Of a stretch of 64,000 bases of DNA, positions 46,230 to 55,709 are shown one piece after another (within the stretch, counting starts at the first letter, position 1; each line of letters starts with the position of its first letter). The position numbers were made by a program, and so were the translations under genes. The stretch comes from Bacillus massiliglaciei. GTDB taxonomy: Bacteria; Bacillota; Bacilli; Bacillales; DSM-1321. The notes under the pieces were generated by a model. The model was not told where the DNA came from and made no database searches. It saw only the letters and a program-made list of their open reading frames with translations. The stretch covers positions 124,001 through 188,000 of the forward strand of contig NZ_LT622359.1 of assembly GCF_900098925.1 (NCBI RefSeq), written 5' to 3'.

Positions 46230-46785
46230 TTTCGATAGCTTTTATAGTTATACATAGGAACAGCACAGCAGGCTATTCAGGGAAGCGGTGATATGCAGGC
46301 TGAAACAACTCCAATTTGTGCTATTGCAGCTACTACAGCAGCAAGCAGGATTAGAAAATGTTATTACAGTTAGCAGCACAAATAAAAACCAGGAGCTGGC
46401 CTACTATTCTAACTACGGAAACAGGATTGATTTAGTTGCACTAGCGGGAGATTTTGGAGATACATATTTTTCTGAGGGCCAGATTAATGTAACTTATATG
46501 ATGTTAATGACTAAACCCATGAAGATGGGGCAGAATTTTATCGATCAGGCAGTAGGACTGCCCGCAGGGTATACATTATCATTTGGCACAAGTCTGGCTG
46601 CGCCTCAGGTCAGTGCAGCGCTTGCCTTATTAATGGCTGAGGATAAAGCCAAAAACCCAAATCCGCAAAAATATGTGAATCAATTTTATCGCGGGGCGGT
46701 CGATCTAGGTGATCCAGGACCTGACGAAGTCTATGGCCAAGGAGAGTTAAACATCACGAAATCTCTAAAATCTAACTATAAGTAA
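46230..46785 (+). pseudogene. Decayed S8 (subtilisin-like) peptidase fragment
   Basis: The readable part (from about 46340) has the C-terminal third of a subtilase: GLENVITVSSTNKNQELAYY, SNYGNRIDLVALAG, and the catalytic Ser in SFGTSLAAPQVSAALALLMA. The Asp and His parts are absent. Upstream, another frame reads TAQQAIQGSGDMQAETTPIC, which looks like the preceding segment after a frameshift. An ATG-led frame from 46288 gives 165 residues, but its first 20 are out of register. It cannot be proteolytically active. It precedes an M50-like gene by 11 nt. Confidence 0.7.
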
Positions 46786-46796
46786 GGTGATTAAAG

Positions 46797-47807
46797 ATGA
46801 AAAAACCAATTACAATAATCGTAATTTTGTCAGCTGTTTTATCAGCTGGAGCATATATTGATTGGAGCTATGCAAATACTTTCTTTGTTCTTTTGCTCAC
46901 AGGGGCAAGCTTATTAACCACAATCTTTATCCATGAGCTGGGTCATTTGATTTTGGGATTGGCAACAGGTTCCCGTTTTTTAAAGTTTGCCGCTGGTCCG
47001 TTTGTACTGGAACGCAATGATGAAGGCCGTTTGATTTTTCATTTGAATGCAGGGTGGAATGAGGCCGGAGGATATGTACTTATGCAATATGAAGAACCTC
47101 GCTTTCCGCAAAAAGTCTTTCTTGGCAGCTTAGGAGGGCCATTATTCAGTCTGCTGACTGTTCCTTTATATTTCAATCAAATGTTTTACTTTGAACTGGT
47201 TGGATTATTCAGTATTATCTTTTTTGTTCTGACTATTATCCCATATAATTTTGCAGGGCTATTTTCAGATGGGTATACGATGAAACAAGTGCTTCAAAAG
47301 AATCAGGTGTTTATGTATTACTACAGAATGACCAATATGCTTCTTTCTTCAAAGAAACCAGAGAGCTGGAATGTAGAGATTCAAAGGGAAGCGGCGGATA
47401 TTCATCCTGATAAATTGACGGTGACTGAATTGTCAATTTATCTCATGTTCTTTTTTTACAGTGCGATTCAGACAAAGGATTTTACTTGTTTAGAAAAGTT
47501 TTATGAAAGAATCGATCTTAGCCAAATCAAAAATGGACCTATTAGTCAAAAAGCTATTATTATGCATTATTATGCAGCGGCTGAGTATATCTTAAATAAA
47601 CCTTTCTCTATCAGTTTTGAAGAAATGGAAAAATTACCTCCGGTAGACAAGCTTTCTAAATTAAGGACTTCCGTCATATACCAAAAGAACTTTAATCAGC
47701 TTGATTCAAATGGTACTAGTTATTTAAAGCATTTGAGAAGTAAGGCTTCAAGCAATTATAGTTTTTTACAAGTAGAAGAAAAGTTCTGCCGACAATATAT
47801 TTTATGA
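46797..47807 (+). CDS. M50-like membrane metalloprotease
   Basis: This 336-residue protein has an N-terminal hydrophobic core (about residues 1-170, four to six segments) containing the zinc-binding HELGH in IFIHELGHLILGLATGS and a candidate third ligand Asp in FSDGYTMKQVL. The C-terminal half is a soluble helical domain. This fits site-2-protease-like M50 peptidases, though without the usual NPDG motif, so function could also be non-proteolytic. It lies directly behind the decayed subtilase and next to the Bce module; a link to peptide antibiotic processing or defence is only inference. Confidence 0.7.
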   Translation: MKKPITIIVILSAVLSAGAYIDWSYANTFFVLLLTGASLLTTIFIHELGHLILGLATGSRFLKFAAGPFVLERNDEGRLIFHLNAGWNEAGGYVLMQYEEPRFPQKVFLGSLGGPLFSLLTVPLYFNQMFYFELVGLFSIIFFVLTIIPYNFAGLFSDGYTMKQVLQKNQVFMYYYRMTNMLLSSKKPESWNVEIQREAADIHPDKLTVTELSIYLMFFFYSAIQTKDFTCLEKFYERIDLSQIKNGPISQKAIIMHYYAAAEYILNKPFSISFEEMEKLPPVDKLSKLRTSVIYQKNFNQLDSNGTSYLKHLRSKASSNYSFLQVEEKFCRQYIL

Positions 47808-47877
47808 AATTATCTGATGATGATTAATTAACAAAGCCTTTTTGCAGTAATATGGAATGGGCAAAATATAAAAATAA

Positions 47878-47902
47878 AACCCGACTTTATGGAAGTCGGG
47901 TT
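47878..47902. terminator. Bidirectional terminator
   Basis: AACCCGACTT and AAGTCGGGTT pair perfectly around TATGG between the convergent M50-like and hydrolase genes. Confidence 0.8.
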
Positions 47903-47909
47903 AAATAGG

Positions 47910-48851
47910 TTATGCCTGTAACCAAGAAGCTGCAAGCAGCAATGCACCTTTGGCTGCTTCTGTTTCGGCCAATTCGTTCAGCATGACAAAGTCATGAATA
48001 ATTCCTTGGAATCGAACAGCGGTCACTTGTACACCTGCCTCACGGAGCTTATTTGCATAGGCTTCTCCCTCATCGCGGAGGACATCAGCTTCAGCTGTGA
48101 TCACTAAGGCTTGAGGCAAACCGGTTAATTGGTTTGGTGTGGCGCGAAGCGGGGAGGCGGTGATTTGCGCTCGTTCTGCTGGATTTGCCGTATATTGATC
48201 CCAGAACCATTCCATTCCATCTCTTCGAAGAAAGTAGCCAGTTTTAAATTGTTGATAGGACTCGGTATCAAAGGATGCGTCTGTTACAGGGTAGAATAAC
48301 AGCTGCTTGCTTATTTTTGGACCTTTCCGCTCTTTGGCCAGCAATGTTATGGCTGCAGCCATATTTCCCCCGACACTGTCCCCGGCAATGAAAAGACGAT
48401 CTGTATCAAATTGCTGCATCTCTGCATTTTCTTTCATCCATTCCAATACGGCATATATTTCCTCAATTGCTGTAGGATATTTAGCCTCCGGAGACAGACT
48501 GTACTCTGGAAATACAACCGCTGCATTTGTTTTTACAGCCAGCTCACGGATAAGGCGGTCGTGTGTATGGGAGTTTCCGAATACCCAGCCGGCACCATGA
48601 ATGTAAAGAATAACCGGAAGCAGGCCTGAAGAGTGTTCAGGGCGGACGATTCGCACGTTAATGCTTTCTGATACCGTGCTGGTTACTGTTAAATCTGTAA
48701 TCTTAGCCTCAGGCTTGTTCACTTCCCCTGATTGGACGGAATCAACCGTTTTTCGTCCTTCTATTGGGCCTAAATCAAAAAGGTAAGGGGGCTTCGCCGT
48801 TGCATCTACAAAATTTTGTGCCGCTTTTTCTAGTGAAAAAATTTTTTTCAT
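47910..48851 (-). CDS. Alpha/beta hydrolase (HSL-type esterase)
   Basis: This 313-residue esterase/lipase has an oxyanion-hole motif YIHGAGWVFGN (HGGG family), nucleophile Ser in AGDSVGGNMAAA, an acid Asp in TAEADVLRDEG and His in IIHDFVMLNE. It hydrolyses short acyl esters in the cytosol; the substrate is unknown. It is divergent from an OhrR-like MarR gene, and OhrR-like boxes lie between them, so organic peroxide or a related electrophile may induce it. Confidence 0.9.
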   Translation of the reverse strand: MKKIFSLEKAAQNFVDATAKPPYLFDLGPIEGRKTVDSVQSGEVNKPEAKITDLTVTSTVSESINVRIVRPEHSSGLLPVILYIHGAGWVFGNSHTHDRLIRELAVKTNAAVVFPEYSLSPEAKYPTAIEEIYAVLEWMKENAEMQQFDTDRLFIAGDSVGGNMAAAITLLAKERKGPKISKQLLFYPVTDASFDTESYQQFKTGYFLRRDGMEWFWDQYTANPAERAQITASPLRATPNQLTGLPQALVITAEADVLRDEGEAYANKLREAGVQVTAVRFQGIIHDFVMLNELAETEAAKGALLLAASWLQA

Positions 48852-48944
48852 TTTAAACAGCTCCTTCTAATTAATTTTTTAAAATTATATTTTGCACAAC
48901 TTAATGTGTATGAAAGAATCATACTTCTGTTCAATTGTATTGTC

Positions 48945-49049
48945 AACAATTAAATTTTGCACAATTAATTTTAAATGGCCTCTGCTTGACTGTAATAGAT
49001 TTTGCCCTCTATAATTTTTAAAAAGATAATTGTTTACAATTAGATTGGA
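48945..49049. promoter_or_regulatory. OhrR-like boxes in the divergent region
   Basis: AACAATTAAATTTTG (48945-48959) and TACAATTAGATTGGA (49035-49049) each resemble the OhrR operator TACAATTAAATTGTA. They lie toward the hydrolase and the regulator gene respectively, suggesting control of both. Confidence 0.55.
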
Positions 49050-49062
49050 AAGGAATTTTTAA

Positions 49063-49503
49063 ATGGGAAAAGAGAATGAATTTATAACACTTGAAGACCA
49101 TCTTTGTTTTTCTCTATACGCTTGTTCCCGGGCAATTCTTCGTTTATATAGACCTTATCTAGATGACCTGAAGCTGACGTATCCCCAATATTTAGTGTTG
49201 GTGGTACTATGGGAACGCCAGGAAGCATCTGTGAAAGAACTTGGTCAATTGCTGGATCTTGATTCAGGCACACTGACACCTATGCTAAAACGAATGGAAA
49301 CAGCTCAGCTGGTGGAGCGTTTCAGAGACCCCGCCGATGAAAGAGTGGTTATCGTTCGTATTAAAGAGGAAGGGCTGGCATTGCGTGATAAGGCGCAATG
49401 CATCCCGCAGTCCCTGATCAGTGCTGCAGGCATGACATCAGAAGAAATGAATGCCTTTAATCAGGCTGTAAAAAAACTATCAAACATAGTGAATCAGAAG
49501 TAG
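49063..49503 (+). CDS. MarR-family regulator, OhrR-like
   Basis: This 146-residue repressor has the conserved N-terminal sensing region LCFSLYACSRAILRLYRP, including the Cys that OhrR oxidises, and a Tyr in LTYPQYLVLVVLWE. The winged HTH is VKELGQLLDLDSGTLTPMLK, with wing DPADERVV. Extra cysteines could allow a two-Cys switch. AGGAAT precedes the ATG. No ohr gene is visible; the divergent hydrolase is the likely target. Confidence 0.9.
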   Translation: MGKENEFITLEDHLCFSLYACSRAILRLYRPYLDDLKLTYPQYLVLVVLWERQEASVKELGQLLDLDSGTLTPMLKRMETAQLVERFRDPADERVVIVRIKEEGLALRDKAQCIPQSLISAAGMTSEEMNAFNQAVKKLSNIVNQK

Positions 49504-49543
49504 GAGATTTTTAGGCATTCTTTGAGCTTAATGTATCACATAA

Positions 49544-49580
49544 AGAAAAACGCTGTTGAATCTAAAACAGCGTTTTTCTT
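49544..49580 (+). terminator. Terminator of the OhrR-like gene
   Basis: GAAAAACGCTGTT and AACAGCGTTTTTC pair perfectly. The following stretch to 49815 shows no gene. Confidence 0.85.
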
Positions 49581-49815
49581 ATCCTTCAGTAATTTTAGGA
49601 TGATGAACTCTATTAAATGGGCATTAGACGCCAAAAAGGGAAGGCAGGGATAGGGATCAATCTTTGGGGAAACAGCAGGTTTTAGATTTCAAGCTCATTG
49701 AAATCAATTTTGAGCGATTCCTTTTGAAGAAGTTCCGGTAAACAGATCATTTGAAATGCATGGAACAGACAGCTAACATGGAAAAACAACAGTCCTATAG
49801 AAAGAAGATGAATTT

Positions 49816-50829
49816 ATGTCTAATACAAAAGCATTAACAGAAGTTCCGTTTTCTGTGCTGGATCTTTCCCCAATCGCATCCGGCATGACGGCTGCGGATT
49901 CGTTTCGTCATACATTAGAGCTGGCCCAGCTGGCTGAAAAGTTGAATTATAAGCGCTATTGGCTTGCTGAGCATCATAATATGCCGTTCATCGCCAGTTC
50001 CGCAACATCCATTGTAATTTCCCATGTAGCAGCCGGGACTTCAAAAATCCGGGTTGGCTCCGGCGGAATTATGCTGCCGAATCATGCCCCTCTTGTTATT
50101 GCTGAACAATTTGGCACGCTGGAATCATTATATCCTGGCCGAATTGATCTTGGTTTAGGCCGGGCTCCGGGCACAGACCAGCGAACCGCCTATGCGTTGA
50201 GGCGTGATCTAAGAAGCAATGGTGAAGACTTCCCAGAGCAGCTGGCCGAGCTTCGCGGCTACTTTGATCCTTCTTTAGCAACGAGCAGCCATGTGAAGGC
50301 TGTTCCGGGCGAAGGCTTGAATATTCCGATATGGCTGCTTGGTTCAAGCGGCTTCAGCGCCCGTTTGGCCGGTGAACTTGGCTTGCCATTCGCTTTTGCC
50401 GGTCATTTTTCACCGCGTCATACAATGGGAGCCCTTCATATCTATCGCGGGTCCTTCAAGCCGTCAGACGTTCTGGATAAGCCGTATGCGATGGTCGGAT
50501 TAAATGTCATTGCAGCAGAAACGGACGAAGAAGCACAGCATCTTGCGACTACGCTGCAGCAGCAGTTCTTACATTTAATCCGCGGTCAGGAGACGAAGCT
50601 TCTGCCGCCGGTGGATGATATCCGCCAGCTGGCAAGCAGTTATGAATTAGAGGCCTTGCAGGAGCAATTAGGCAGATCTATAATCGGCAGTCCGCAAACA
50701 GTAAAAGAAAAGCTGGAGGCCTTTTTAAACGAAAGCCAGGCTGATGAAATTATGGCTATTGCGCAAGTGTATGACCATAAAGCGCGTCTCCGTTCTTATG
50801 AAATTTTGGCAGATGTTTCGAAAGGGTAA
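49816..50829 (+). CDS. Luciferase-like (LLM) flavin-dependent oxidoreductase
   Basis: This 337-residue bacterial-luciferase-like monooxygenase has the family start [20 protein letters not shown], then [30 protein letters not shown] and [16 protein letters not shown]. It binds reduced FMN; the substrate is unknown. It resembles the YwcH/YddN group of Bacillus. AAGAAGATGAATTT precedes the ATG. It appears monocistronic. Confidence 0.9.
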   Translation: MSNTKALTEVPFSVLDLSPIASGMTAADSFRHTLELAQLAEKLNYKRYWLAEHHNMPFIASSATSIVISHVAAGTSKIRVGSGGIMLPNHAPLVIAEQFGTLESLYPGRIDLGLGRAPGTDQRTAYALRRDLRSNGEDFPEQLAELRGYFDPSLATSSHVKAVPGEGLNIPIWLLGSSGFSARLAGELGLPFAFAGHFSPRHTMGALHIYRGSFKPSDVLDKPYAMVGLNVIAAETDEEAQHLATTLQQQFLHLIRGQETKLLPPVDDIRQLASSYELEALQEQLGRSIIGSPQTVKEKLEAFLNESQADEIMAIAQVYDHKARLRSYEILADVSKG

Positions 50830-51155
50830 TGTGAGGCATTGAACTGAATAAGCATTTTAATGAAAGAAGCCCAGTTTGCGGAACTCAACGCCAGCCGGGC
50901 TTTTCTATAGCTATTTTTATCTGCTTGAAATGCTGCCGGTCCGATTTAAAAAGAAGCTTAAGGTCGGCGGATTTTTATGAAATTTTTTCGTATAAATGAA
51001 AAAATCATCCAATCGATGCTTTTTTATTTTGGTTGAAGAAGTGCAAAAAAACGGCAGTTTCAGGGGTGCAACGTATGGTTGCCCCATGATGCGCCTGGAA
51101 CTAGCTTTACTTTCGCTCCAAGTACCCTACATACTGAATGTTGTAAGGAAAGGCG
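50830..51155 (+). other. Gap with probable terminator
   Basis: AAGCCC (from 50870) and GGGCTTTT (to about 50907) form a terminator-like hairpin after the LLM gene. The rest is AT-rich, with no gene seen. Confidence 0.45.
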
Positions 51156-51617
51156 ATGAAAACAATGATCTTTAGTGAACGATTAAAAAAAGAAAGAGAG
51201 AAAAAAGGCTGGTCCCAAGCAGAGCTTGCTGAACAGATACATGTCAGCCGCCAGTCCGTATCCAAATGGGAAACCGGAAAAAATTACCCGAGTATTGAGG
51301 TCATCATTGATTTAAGTGATTTATTCGGCATTACGATAGACGAACTGTTAAGGAGTGATAAAGAATTGAAGGAAAAAGTGATCCAGGACAGCAAGCAATT
51401 GAAGTATCCAAAGTGGAAACTTTTTTTTGACAGTGTCTTTTTGATAGGAGCCTTTTTATTGGTGTCAAAATTAGGGATCATGGCTTCTAATCATTTTGCA
51501 GGTACGAATATTATGATACTCGACGGCCTGCCAAAAGCAGTCACCAATTTTTTGCCGCTGATTCTCATGGTAACCGGAGGAATTGGCGGCGATCAATTGA
51601 AAAATAAATATCTCTGA
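51156..51617 (+). CDS. XRE-family regulator with membrane segment
   Basis: This 153-residue protein has an N-terminal HTH_3 domain (SERLKKEREKKGWSQAELAE, then VSRQSVSKWETGKNYPSIE). One or two hydrophobic segments follow: LFFDSVFLIGAFLLVSKLGI and AVTNFLPLILMVTGGIGG. Membrane-tethered XRE proteins often sense envelope signals or regulate a neighbouring transporter, but no partner is apparent. AAGGAAAGG precedes the ATG. Confidence 0.85.
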   Translation: MKTMIFSERLKKEREKKGWSQAELAEQIHVSRQSVSKWETGKNYPSIEVIIDLSDLFGITIDELLRSDKELKEKVIQDSKQLKYPKWKLFFDSVFLIGAFLLVSKLGIMASNHFAGTNIMILDGLPKAVTNFLPLILMVTGGIGGDQLKNKYL

Positions 51618-51661
51618 TTTTACTGGAATAAAAATATTTTATATTTTCAATAAAGCAAATG

Positions 51662-51706
51662 TCCCAGCAGTATAACTAAATCATTTTGCTGGGATATTAT
51701 TCTTTT
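51662..51706 (+). terminator. Terminator of the XRE gene
   Basis: TCCCAGCA (51662-51669) pairs with TGCTGGGA (51687-51694), followed by a T-rich stretch. From 51707 to 51978 nothing else is seen. Confidence 0.7.
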
Positions 51707-51978
51707 TACAGGTGTTTGTCTAATTTGAGTTATTTTTACTTATATTGAAATCACTAAATCTTTAATATAATAAAGAGTTTTATTAGGGTGATTAGATGCG
51801 TTGGTTATGAAGAGGACATAAAGAATTTTTATTTTTATAAAACCTACTGTTTAACAAAGTAAAATATTGATATAATTTTCATGGTGCGAAAGTTACATCT
51901 CTATTTTAGAAAAAAGGATAAATTTATAAAGGTAAGGTGTGCTTCCCGACTAAATGATAATTGTGAGGGGATTTTTTT

Positions 51979-52575
51979 ATGCGTAAAATTAGCTGGATTA
52001 TTTTAGTACTAGCCACGGCTCTTCTATCTGCGTGCTCAGCAAGTGAATCAGCCGAAAAAAAACCAAATGATAAAGAGGAAGGTGTTTCAGTAGATAAGGG
52101 TCTGCTGAATGTTGAGATAACCTTGCCAGCTTCTATGTTTGAAGATGAAGATATAGATACTGTAATTGCTGATGCCAAAAAGGATGGCGTAAAAGAAGTA
52201 ACAAAGAATGAAGATGGATCGCTTACCTATAAGATGTCAAAAGCTAAACACAGAGAAATGTTAAAAGAAGTAGAGTCGTCCATTCAAGAGTCTATTGATG
52301 ATGCTAAAACAAGTAAGGATTATGTATCTATTAAAGATGTAACTCATAATAAATCATTCTCTGAATTTACCCTTTTAGTAGAAAAGGCTTCTTATGAAAA
52401 TAGCATGGACGCTTTTGCAGCAATTGGTTTTGGTATATCAGGAATGATGTATCAAATTTATAATGGTGCAGATGAAGAAAAGGCGAAAGTAAAAATATAT
52501 ATTAAAGATAAAGCAACTCAGGAAACTTTTGATGAAATGCTCTACCCTGATGATTTAGAAGAAGAATCAAAATGA
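51979..52575 (+). CDS. Lipoprotein of unknown function
   Basis: This 198-residue protein has a signal peptide MRKISWIILVLATALLSACS with lipobox LLSAC, followed by a charged linker and a domain with strands VSVDKGLLNVEITLPASMFE and helices rich in Asp/Lys. A hydrophobic stretch FAAIGFGISGMMYQIYNG occurs late. It was not recognised beyond a generic Bacillus surface lipoprotein. GTGAGGGG precedes the ATG. A decayed lipoprotein gene follows 28 nt after it. Confidence 0.75.
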   Translation: MRKISWIILVLATALLSACSASESAEKKPNDKEEGVSVDKGLLNVEITLPASMFEDEDIDTVIADAKKDGVKEVTKNEDGSLTYKMSKAKHREMLKEVESSIQESIDDAKTSKDYVSIKDVTHNKSFSEFTLLVEKASYENSMDAFAAIGFGISGMMYQIYNGADEEKAKVKIYIKDKATQETFDEMLYPDDLEEESK

Positions 52576-52603
52576 TGACTATTTAGGAGAGAAGAGGTTC
52601 TAA

Positions 52604-53204
52604 ATGAATATGATTAAGTTTAGAAAATTAAAGGTATAGTCCCTATTAGACTTTTAACACTTACTTTGTTGACGGTTTGCGGACAAGATTCTTCGGATGA
52701 TACAAGCACTTCTATTAAACAAAATGATACTGATCAGGGAGAAACTAAACCTAAACAGGAAATAAAAAATCGGTAATAGGTGACGAACAAATCCAGTTCC
52801 ATTTAAACAGACAGCTGCGGTAAATGATGAAATATATGATGATAATGGTAAGTCTTATCCAGTCAAGTTTGATTTAACAGTGTTGGAAGTTACTCAAGGT
52901 AAAGCAGCATATCAGCAATTAAAAGCAATGAATGAATTTAATGAACCTGCACCGCAAGGGTATAAATGGGTGTTAGCAAAGACAAAGGTTAAATTCACAG
53001 AGTCAGAAACAAAAGATATAGCATTTAACATTGATGGAATCATGAATTTTATAATGGTAAGCGAAAACGGTGACGTTTATAGCGGAGACTTATATGGTAC
53101 TACTGAGCCTGATTTTAGTTTTGGAAACGTATGTAGGAAATGAGAAAGAGGGATACATGTCAGGATTGGTTAAACTGAATGAAAAAGCTCAGCTTCGTTA
53201 TTAA
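52604..53204 (+). pseudogene. Decayed lipoprotein gene (DUF4352-like)
   Basis: After ATG 52604 (behind AGGAG) coding traces appear in three frames: a leader-like LTLLTVCGQDSSDDTSTS, then NDEIYDDNGKSYPVKFDLTV continuing in the 52880-53143 frame (GYKWVLAKTKVKFTESETKD), and finally GNEKEGYMSGLVKLNEKAQL in a third frame ending at 53204. The order matches a lipoprotein with an extracellular immunoglobulin-like domain. At least two frameshifts inactivate it. Confidence 0.6.
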
Positions 53205-53274
53205 AAATGCTTGGAGGGACATGTTTTCTTTAACTTACAATAAATTGAAGTGAAATCGAATATGATGATTCATG

Positions 53275-53312
53275 AAGCAAGTGAAGTGATATTTTCTTCA
53301 CTTGCTTGTTAA
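53275..53312 (+). terminator. Terminator before the rbs operon
   Basis: AAGCAAGTGAAG (53275-53286) and CTTCACTTGCTT (53296-53307) pair perfectly around 9 nt. Confidence 0.8.
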
Positions 53313-53365
53313 TTTAATATAAAAGATGGTTAATCAGGGATTGATGCTGTTTATCTATTTTTTCC

Positions 53366-53417
53366 TTGTCAGCTTATATCTCCTGTGTTATTCTAAACTT
53401 AAATGTAAACGGTTACA
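53366..53417 (+). promoter_or_regulatory. rbs promoter with perfect cre site
   Basis: TTGTCA (53366-53371), 17 nt, TATTCT (53389-53394) form the promoter. TGTAAACGGTTACA (53404-53417) matches every fixed position of the CcpA cre consensus TGWNANCGNTNWCA and lies just downstream of the start point, a repressing position; RbsR may bind the same or an overlapping site. Confidence 0.8.
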
Positions 53418-53435
53418 CAAAAAGAGGTGGCAGAA

Positions 53436-54422
53436 TTGGCGACGATACGGGATGTGGCGAAAAGGGCTGGCGTGTCAGTAGCAACGGTATCAAGGGCATT
53501 GAATGATAAAGGATATGTTCACGATGATACAAGGAAGCTTATCAATGAAGCGATTCAGCAATTGAATTACCGGCCGAACGAAGTGGCCCGGTCGCTCTAT
53601 AATAAAAAATCCAGGTTGATCGGATTGCTGCTTCCTGATATACGCAATCCCTTTTTTCCTGAACTGGCCCGCGGTGCAGAGGATGAGATGCAGGCGCATG
53701 ATTACAGAGTGATGATCGGCAATGCGGATGAAAAGCCTGAAAAAGAATCCGAGTATATTCATACTTTTGAACAGCATCATGTCATCGGGATTTTGTCAGC
53801 GACAAGCAATCAGGATAATAGCTTTTATCAGAATCTGTCTTTTCCGGTTGTCTTTCTTGATCGCATTTCTGATCAGCATCCCTCTGTGTATGCAGACGGA
53901 CTCGATGGCGGAAAAAAGGCTGTAAGAGAAATAGTGAGACGGGGAAGCAAGCGAATAACGCTGCTTAGAGGTCCTATGGAACTTAAGACTGCTCAGGATC
54001 GATTCAGGGGGGCGATGGAAGAGATTTCTTCAAAGGACGTTGAATTCAATGTCATGAAGACCTCTTTTGCTTATGAAGAGGCGGAAGAAAGTGCAAAGGA
54101 GCTGTTCGAACGTTTTCCGGATACAGATGGAGTCATCGCAAGCAATGATATAGCAGCTGCGGCGGTATTGCGTGAAGCGCACCGAATCGGTAAATCGATT
54201 CCGGAAGAGCTCCAAATCATCGGGTATGATGATATACCGCTAAGCAAATGGCTGTATCCTCCTTTATCCACGATTAGGCAGCCTGCTTATGATATGGGGA
54301 GGACAGCCGCAAAATTATTAATTCAATTGATTCATAATGAAAAAGTGTCACATAAAAATATTCAATTGCCTGTTGCTTTTATTGAAAGGCAGACGACAAG
54401 AAAGGCGGAGGAAAATGGCTAA
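53436..54422 (+). CDS. rbsR: Ribose operon repressor RbsR
   Basis: This LacI-family repressor of 328 residues has HTH MATIRDVAKRAGVSVATVSR and hinge NEVARSLYNKKSRLIGLLLP; the ligand domain resembles periplasmic ribose-binding proteins. AGAGGTGG (53421-53428) at 7 nt favours TTG 53436 over GTG 53427, and the resulting N-terminus equals that of B. subtilis RbsR. It leads the rbs operon and overlaps rbsK by 8 nt. Confidence 0.93.
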   Translation: MATIRDVAKRAGVSVATVSRALNDKGYVHDDTRKLINEAIQQLNYRPNEVARSLYNKKSRLIGLLLPDIRNPFFPELARGAEDEMQAHDYRVMIGNADEKPEKESEYIHTFEQHHVIGILSATSNQDNSFYQNLSFPVVFLDRISDQHPSVYADGLDGGKKAVREIVRRGSKRITLLRGPMELKTAQDRFRGAMEEISSKDVEFNVMKTSFAYEEAEESAKELFERFPDTDGVIASNDIAAAAVLREAHRIGKSIPEELQIIGYDDIPLSKWLYPPLSTIRQPAYDMGRTAAKLLIQLIHNEKVSHKNIQLPVAFIERQTTRKAEENG

Positions 54423-55293
54423 AATCACGGTAATCGGAAGTTCTTCCATTGATTTAGTTGTTACAGCTTCAAGAAGACCTGAAAAAGGGGAAACGATTAT
54501 TGGAGAATCATTTAAAACAGTACCTGGCGGAAAAGGGGCCAACCAAGCCGTGGCCGCAGCCCGCTTAGGAGCTGAAGTGTATATGGTTGGCTGTATCGGC
54601 GATGATGTTTTCGGCAAGGAAATCCTGGATAATTTCCGCAAAAACAATGTCCACACCGACTATGTGGAACCGGTTACAGGTGTGGAGAGCGGCACGGCTC
54701 ATATCACGCTTGCGGAAGGCGATAACAGCATTATCGTAGTCCAGGCTGCTAATCAATATGTTACTCCGGATTATATAGACAAGGCACTGAATACAATCCA
54801 GGCATCTGATATCGTCCTGATTCAGCAAGAAATTCCGGAAGATACCGTTGAGCATGTCAGTGAAATATGTAAAATGTACGGTGTGCCGCTGCTGTTGAAT
54901 CCTGCGCCGGCAAGGCCGATCAGAAAAAAAGTAATAGAAAATACAGCCTATCTTACACCTAATGAATTGGAAGCTTCGATTCTTTTTGAAGGGGAAGACT
55001 TTCATGATGCGCTGAAGCGATATCCTAACAAGGTATTTATCACAGAAGGGAAGAACGGCGTCCGATATTTCGACGGCGGGCAAGAGGTGTTGGTTCCTGG
55101 CAATCCAGTAACGGCTGTGGATACAACAGGGGCGGGAGATACGTTTAATGCAGCCTTTGCCGTCGCGCTTGCAGAGGGAAAGAGCATGAAAGAGAGCCTG
55201 CGTTTTGCCAACCTGGCTGCATCCCTGTCTGTAACGAAATTCGGGGCTCAGGGCGGCATGCCATTGCGAAACGAAGTGGAGGAGCTTCTGTAG
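54415..55293 (+). CDS. rbsK: Ribokinase
   Basis: This 292-residue PfkB-family kinase phosphorylates ribose to ribose 5-phosphate. Substrate motif [16 protein letters not shown] and the ATP/anion-hole motif [13 protein letters not shown] with the catalytic Asp are present. ATG 54415, inside the end of rbsR and behind AGGCGGAGG, matches the family N-terminus [15 protein letters not shown]; the frame itself is open further upstream. Confidence 0.95.
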   Translation: MAKITVIGSSSIDLVVTASRRPEKGETIIGESFKTVPGGKGANQAVAAARLGAEVYMVGCIGDDVFGKEILDNFRKNNVHTDYVEPVTGVESGTAHITLAEGDNSIIVVQAANQYVTPDYIDKALNTIQASDIVLIQQEIPEDTVEHVSEICKMYGVPLLLNPAPARPIRKKVIENTAYLTPNELEASILFEGEDFHDALKRYPNKVFITEGKNGVRYFDGGQEVLVPGNPVTAVDTTGAGDTFNAAFAVALAEGKSMKESLRFANLAASLSVTKFGAQGGMPLRNEVEELL

Positions 55294-55294
55294 C

Positions 55295-55690
55295 ATGAAA
55301 AAACATGGAGTCTTGAACAGCCATATTTCCAAAGTTTTAGCGGATTTGGGACACACGGATTATATCGCCGTTGCGGATGCGGGTTTGCCTGTACCTGACG
55401 GTGTCCTGAAAATAGATGTAGCAATCAAAGCTGGGACCCCGTCTTTTAAGGAAGTGGTCGATGCCATAGCTGAAGATATGGTTATTGAAAAAGTGATCAT
55501 GGCCACAGAAATAGAAGCGGCTAATCCGGAAACCTGCCGTTATTTGCAGCAGAAATTTTCCGGAATCAGTCAGGAAACCATGCCGCATGAAGAGTTTAAG
55601 GAACTGACCAGGCAGGTAAAAGCAATCATTCGAACCGGAGAAATCAAACCGTATGCGAATTGTATCTTGCAATCGGGCGTATTTTTCTAA
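55295..55690 (+). CDS. rbsD: D-ribose pyranase
   Basis: This 131-residue mutarotase converts beta-pyranose to beta-furanose ribose for the kinase. The N-terminal active-site region is [20 protein letters not shown], with the catalytic His; the C-terminal [20 protein letters not shown] is typical. It starts one base after the rbsK stop. Confidence 0.95.
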   Translation: MKKHGVLNSHISKVLADLGHTDYIAVADAGLPVPDGVLKIDVAIKAGTPSFKEVVDAIAEDMVIEKVIMATEIEAANPETCRYLQQKFSGISQETMPHEEFKELTRQVKAIIRTGEIKPYANCILQSGVFF

Positions 55691-55709
55691 ACAGTGAGGT
55701 GGAAAACAT

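Noticed and set aside
54565-55356. 263-codon minus-strand frame opposite rbsK
   Set aside because: rbsK is intact on the other strand with all ribokinase motifs; the minus frame is Cys- and Ile-rich nonsense without a ribosome site.
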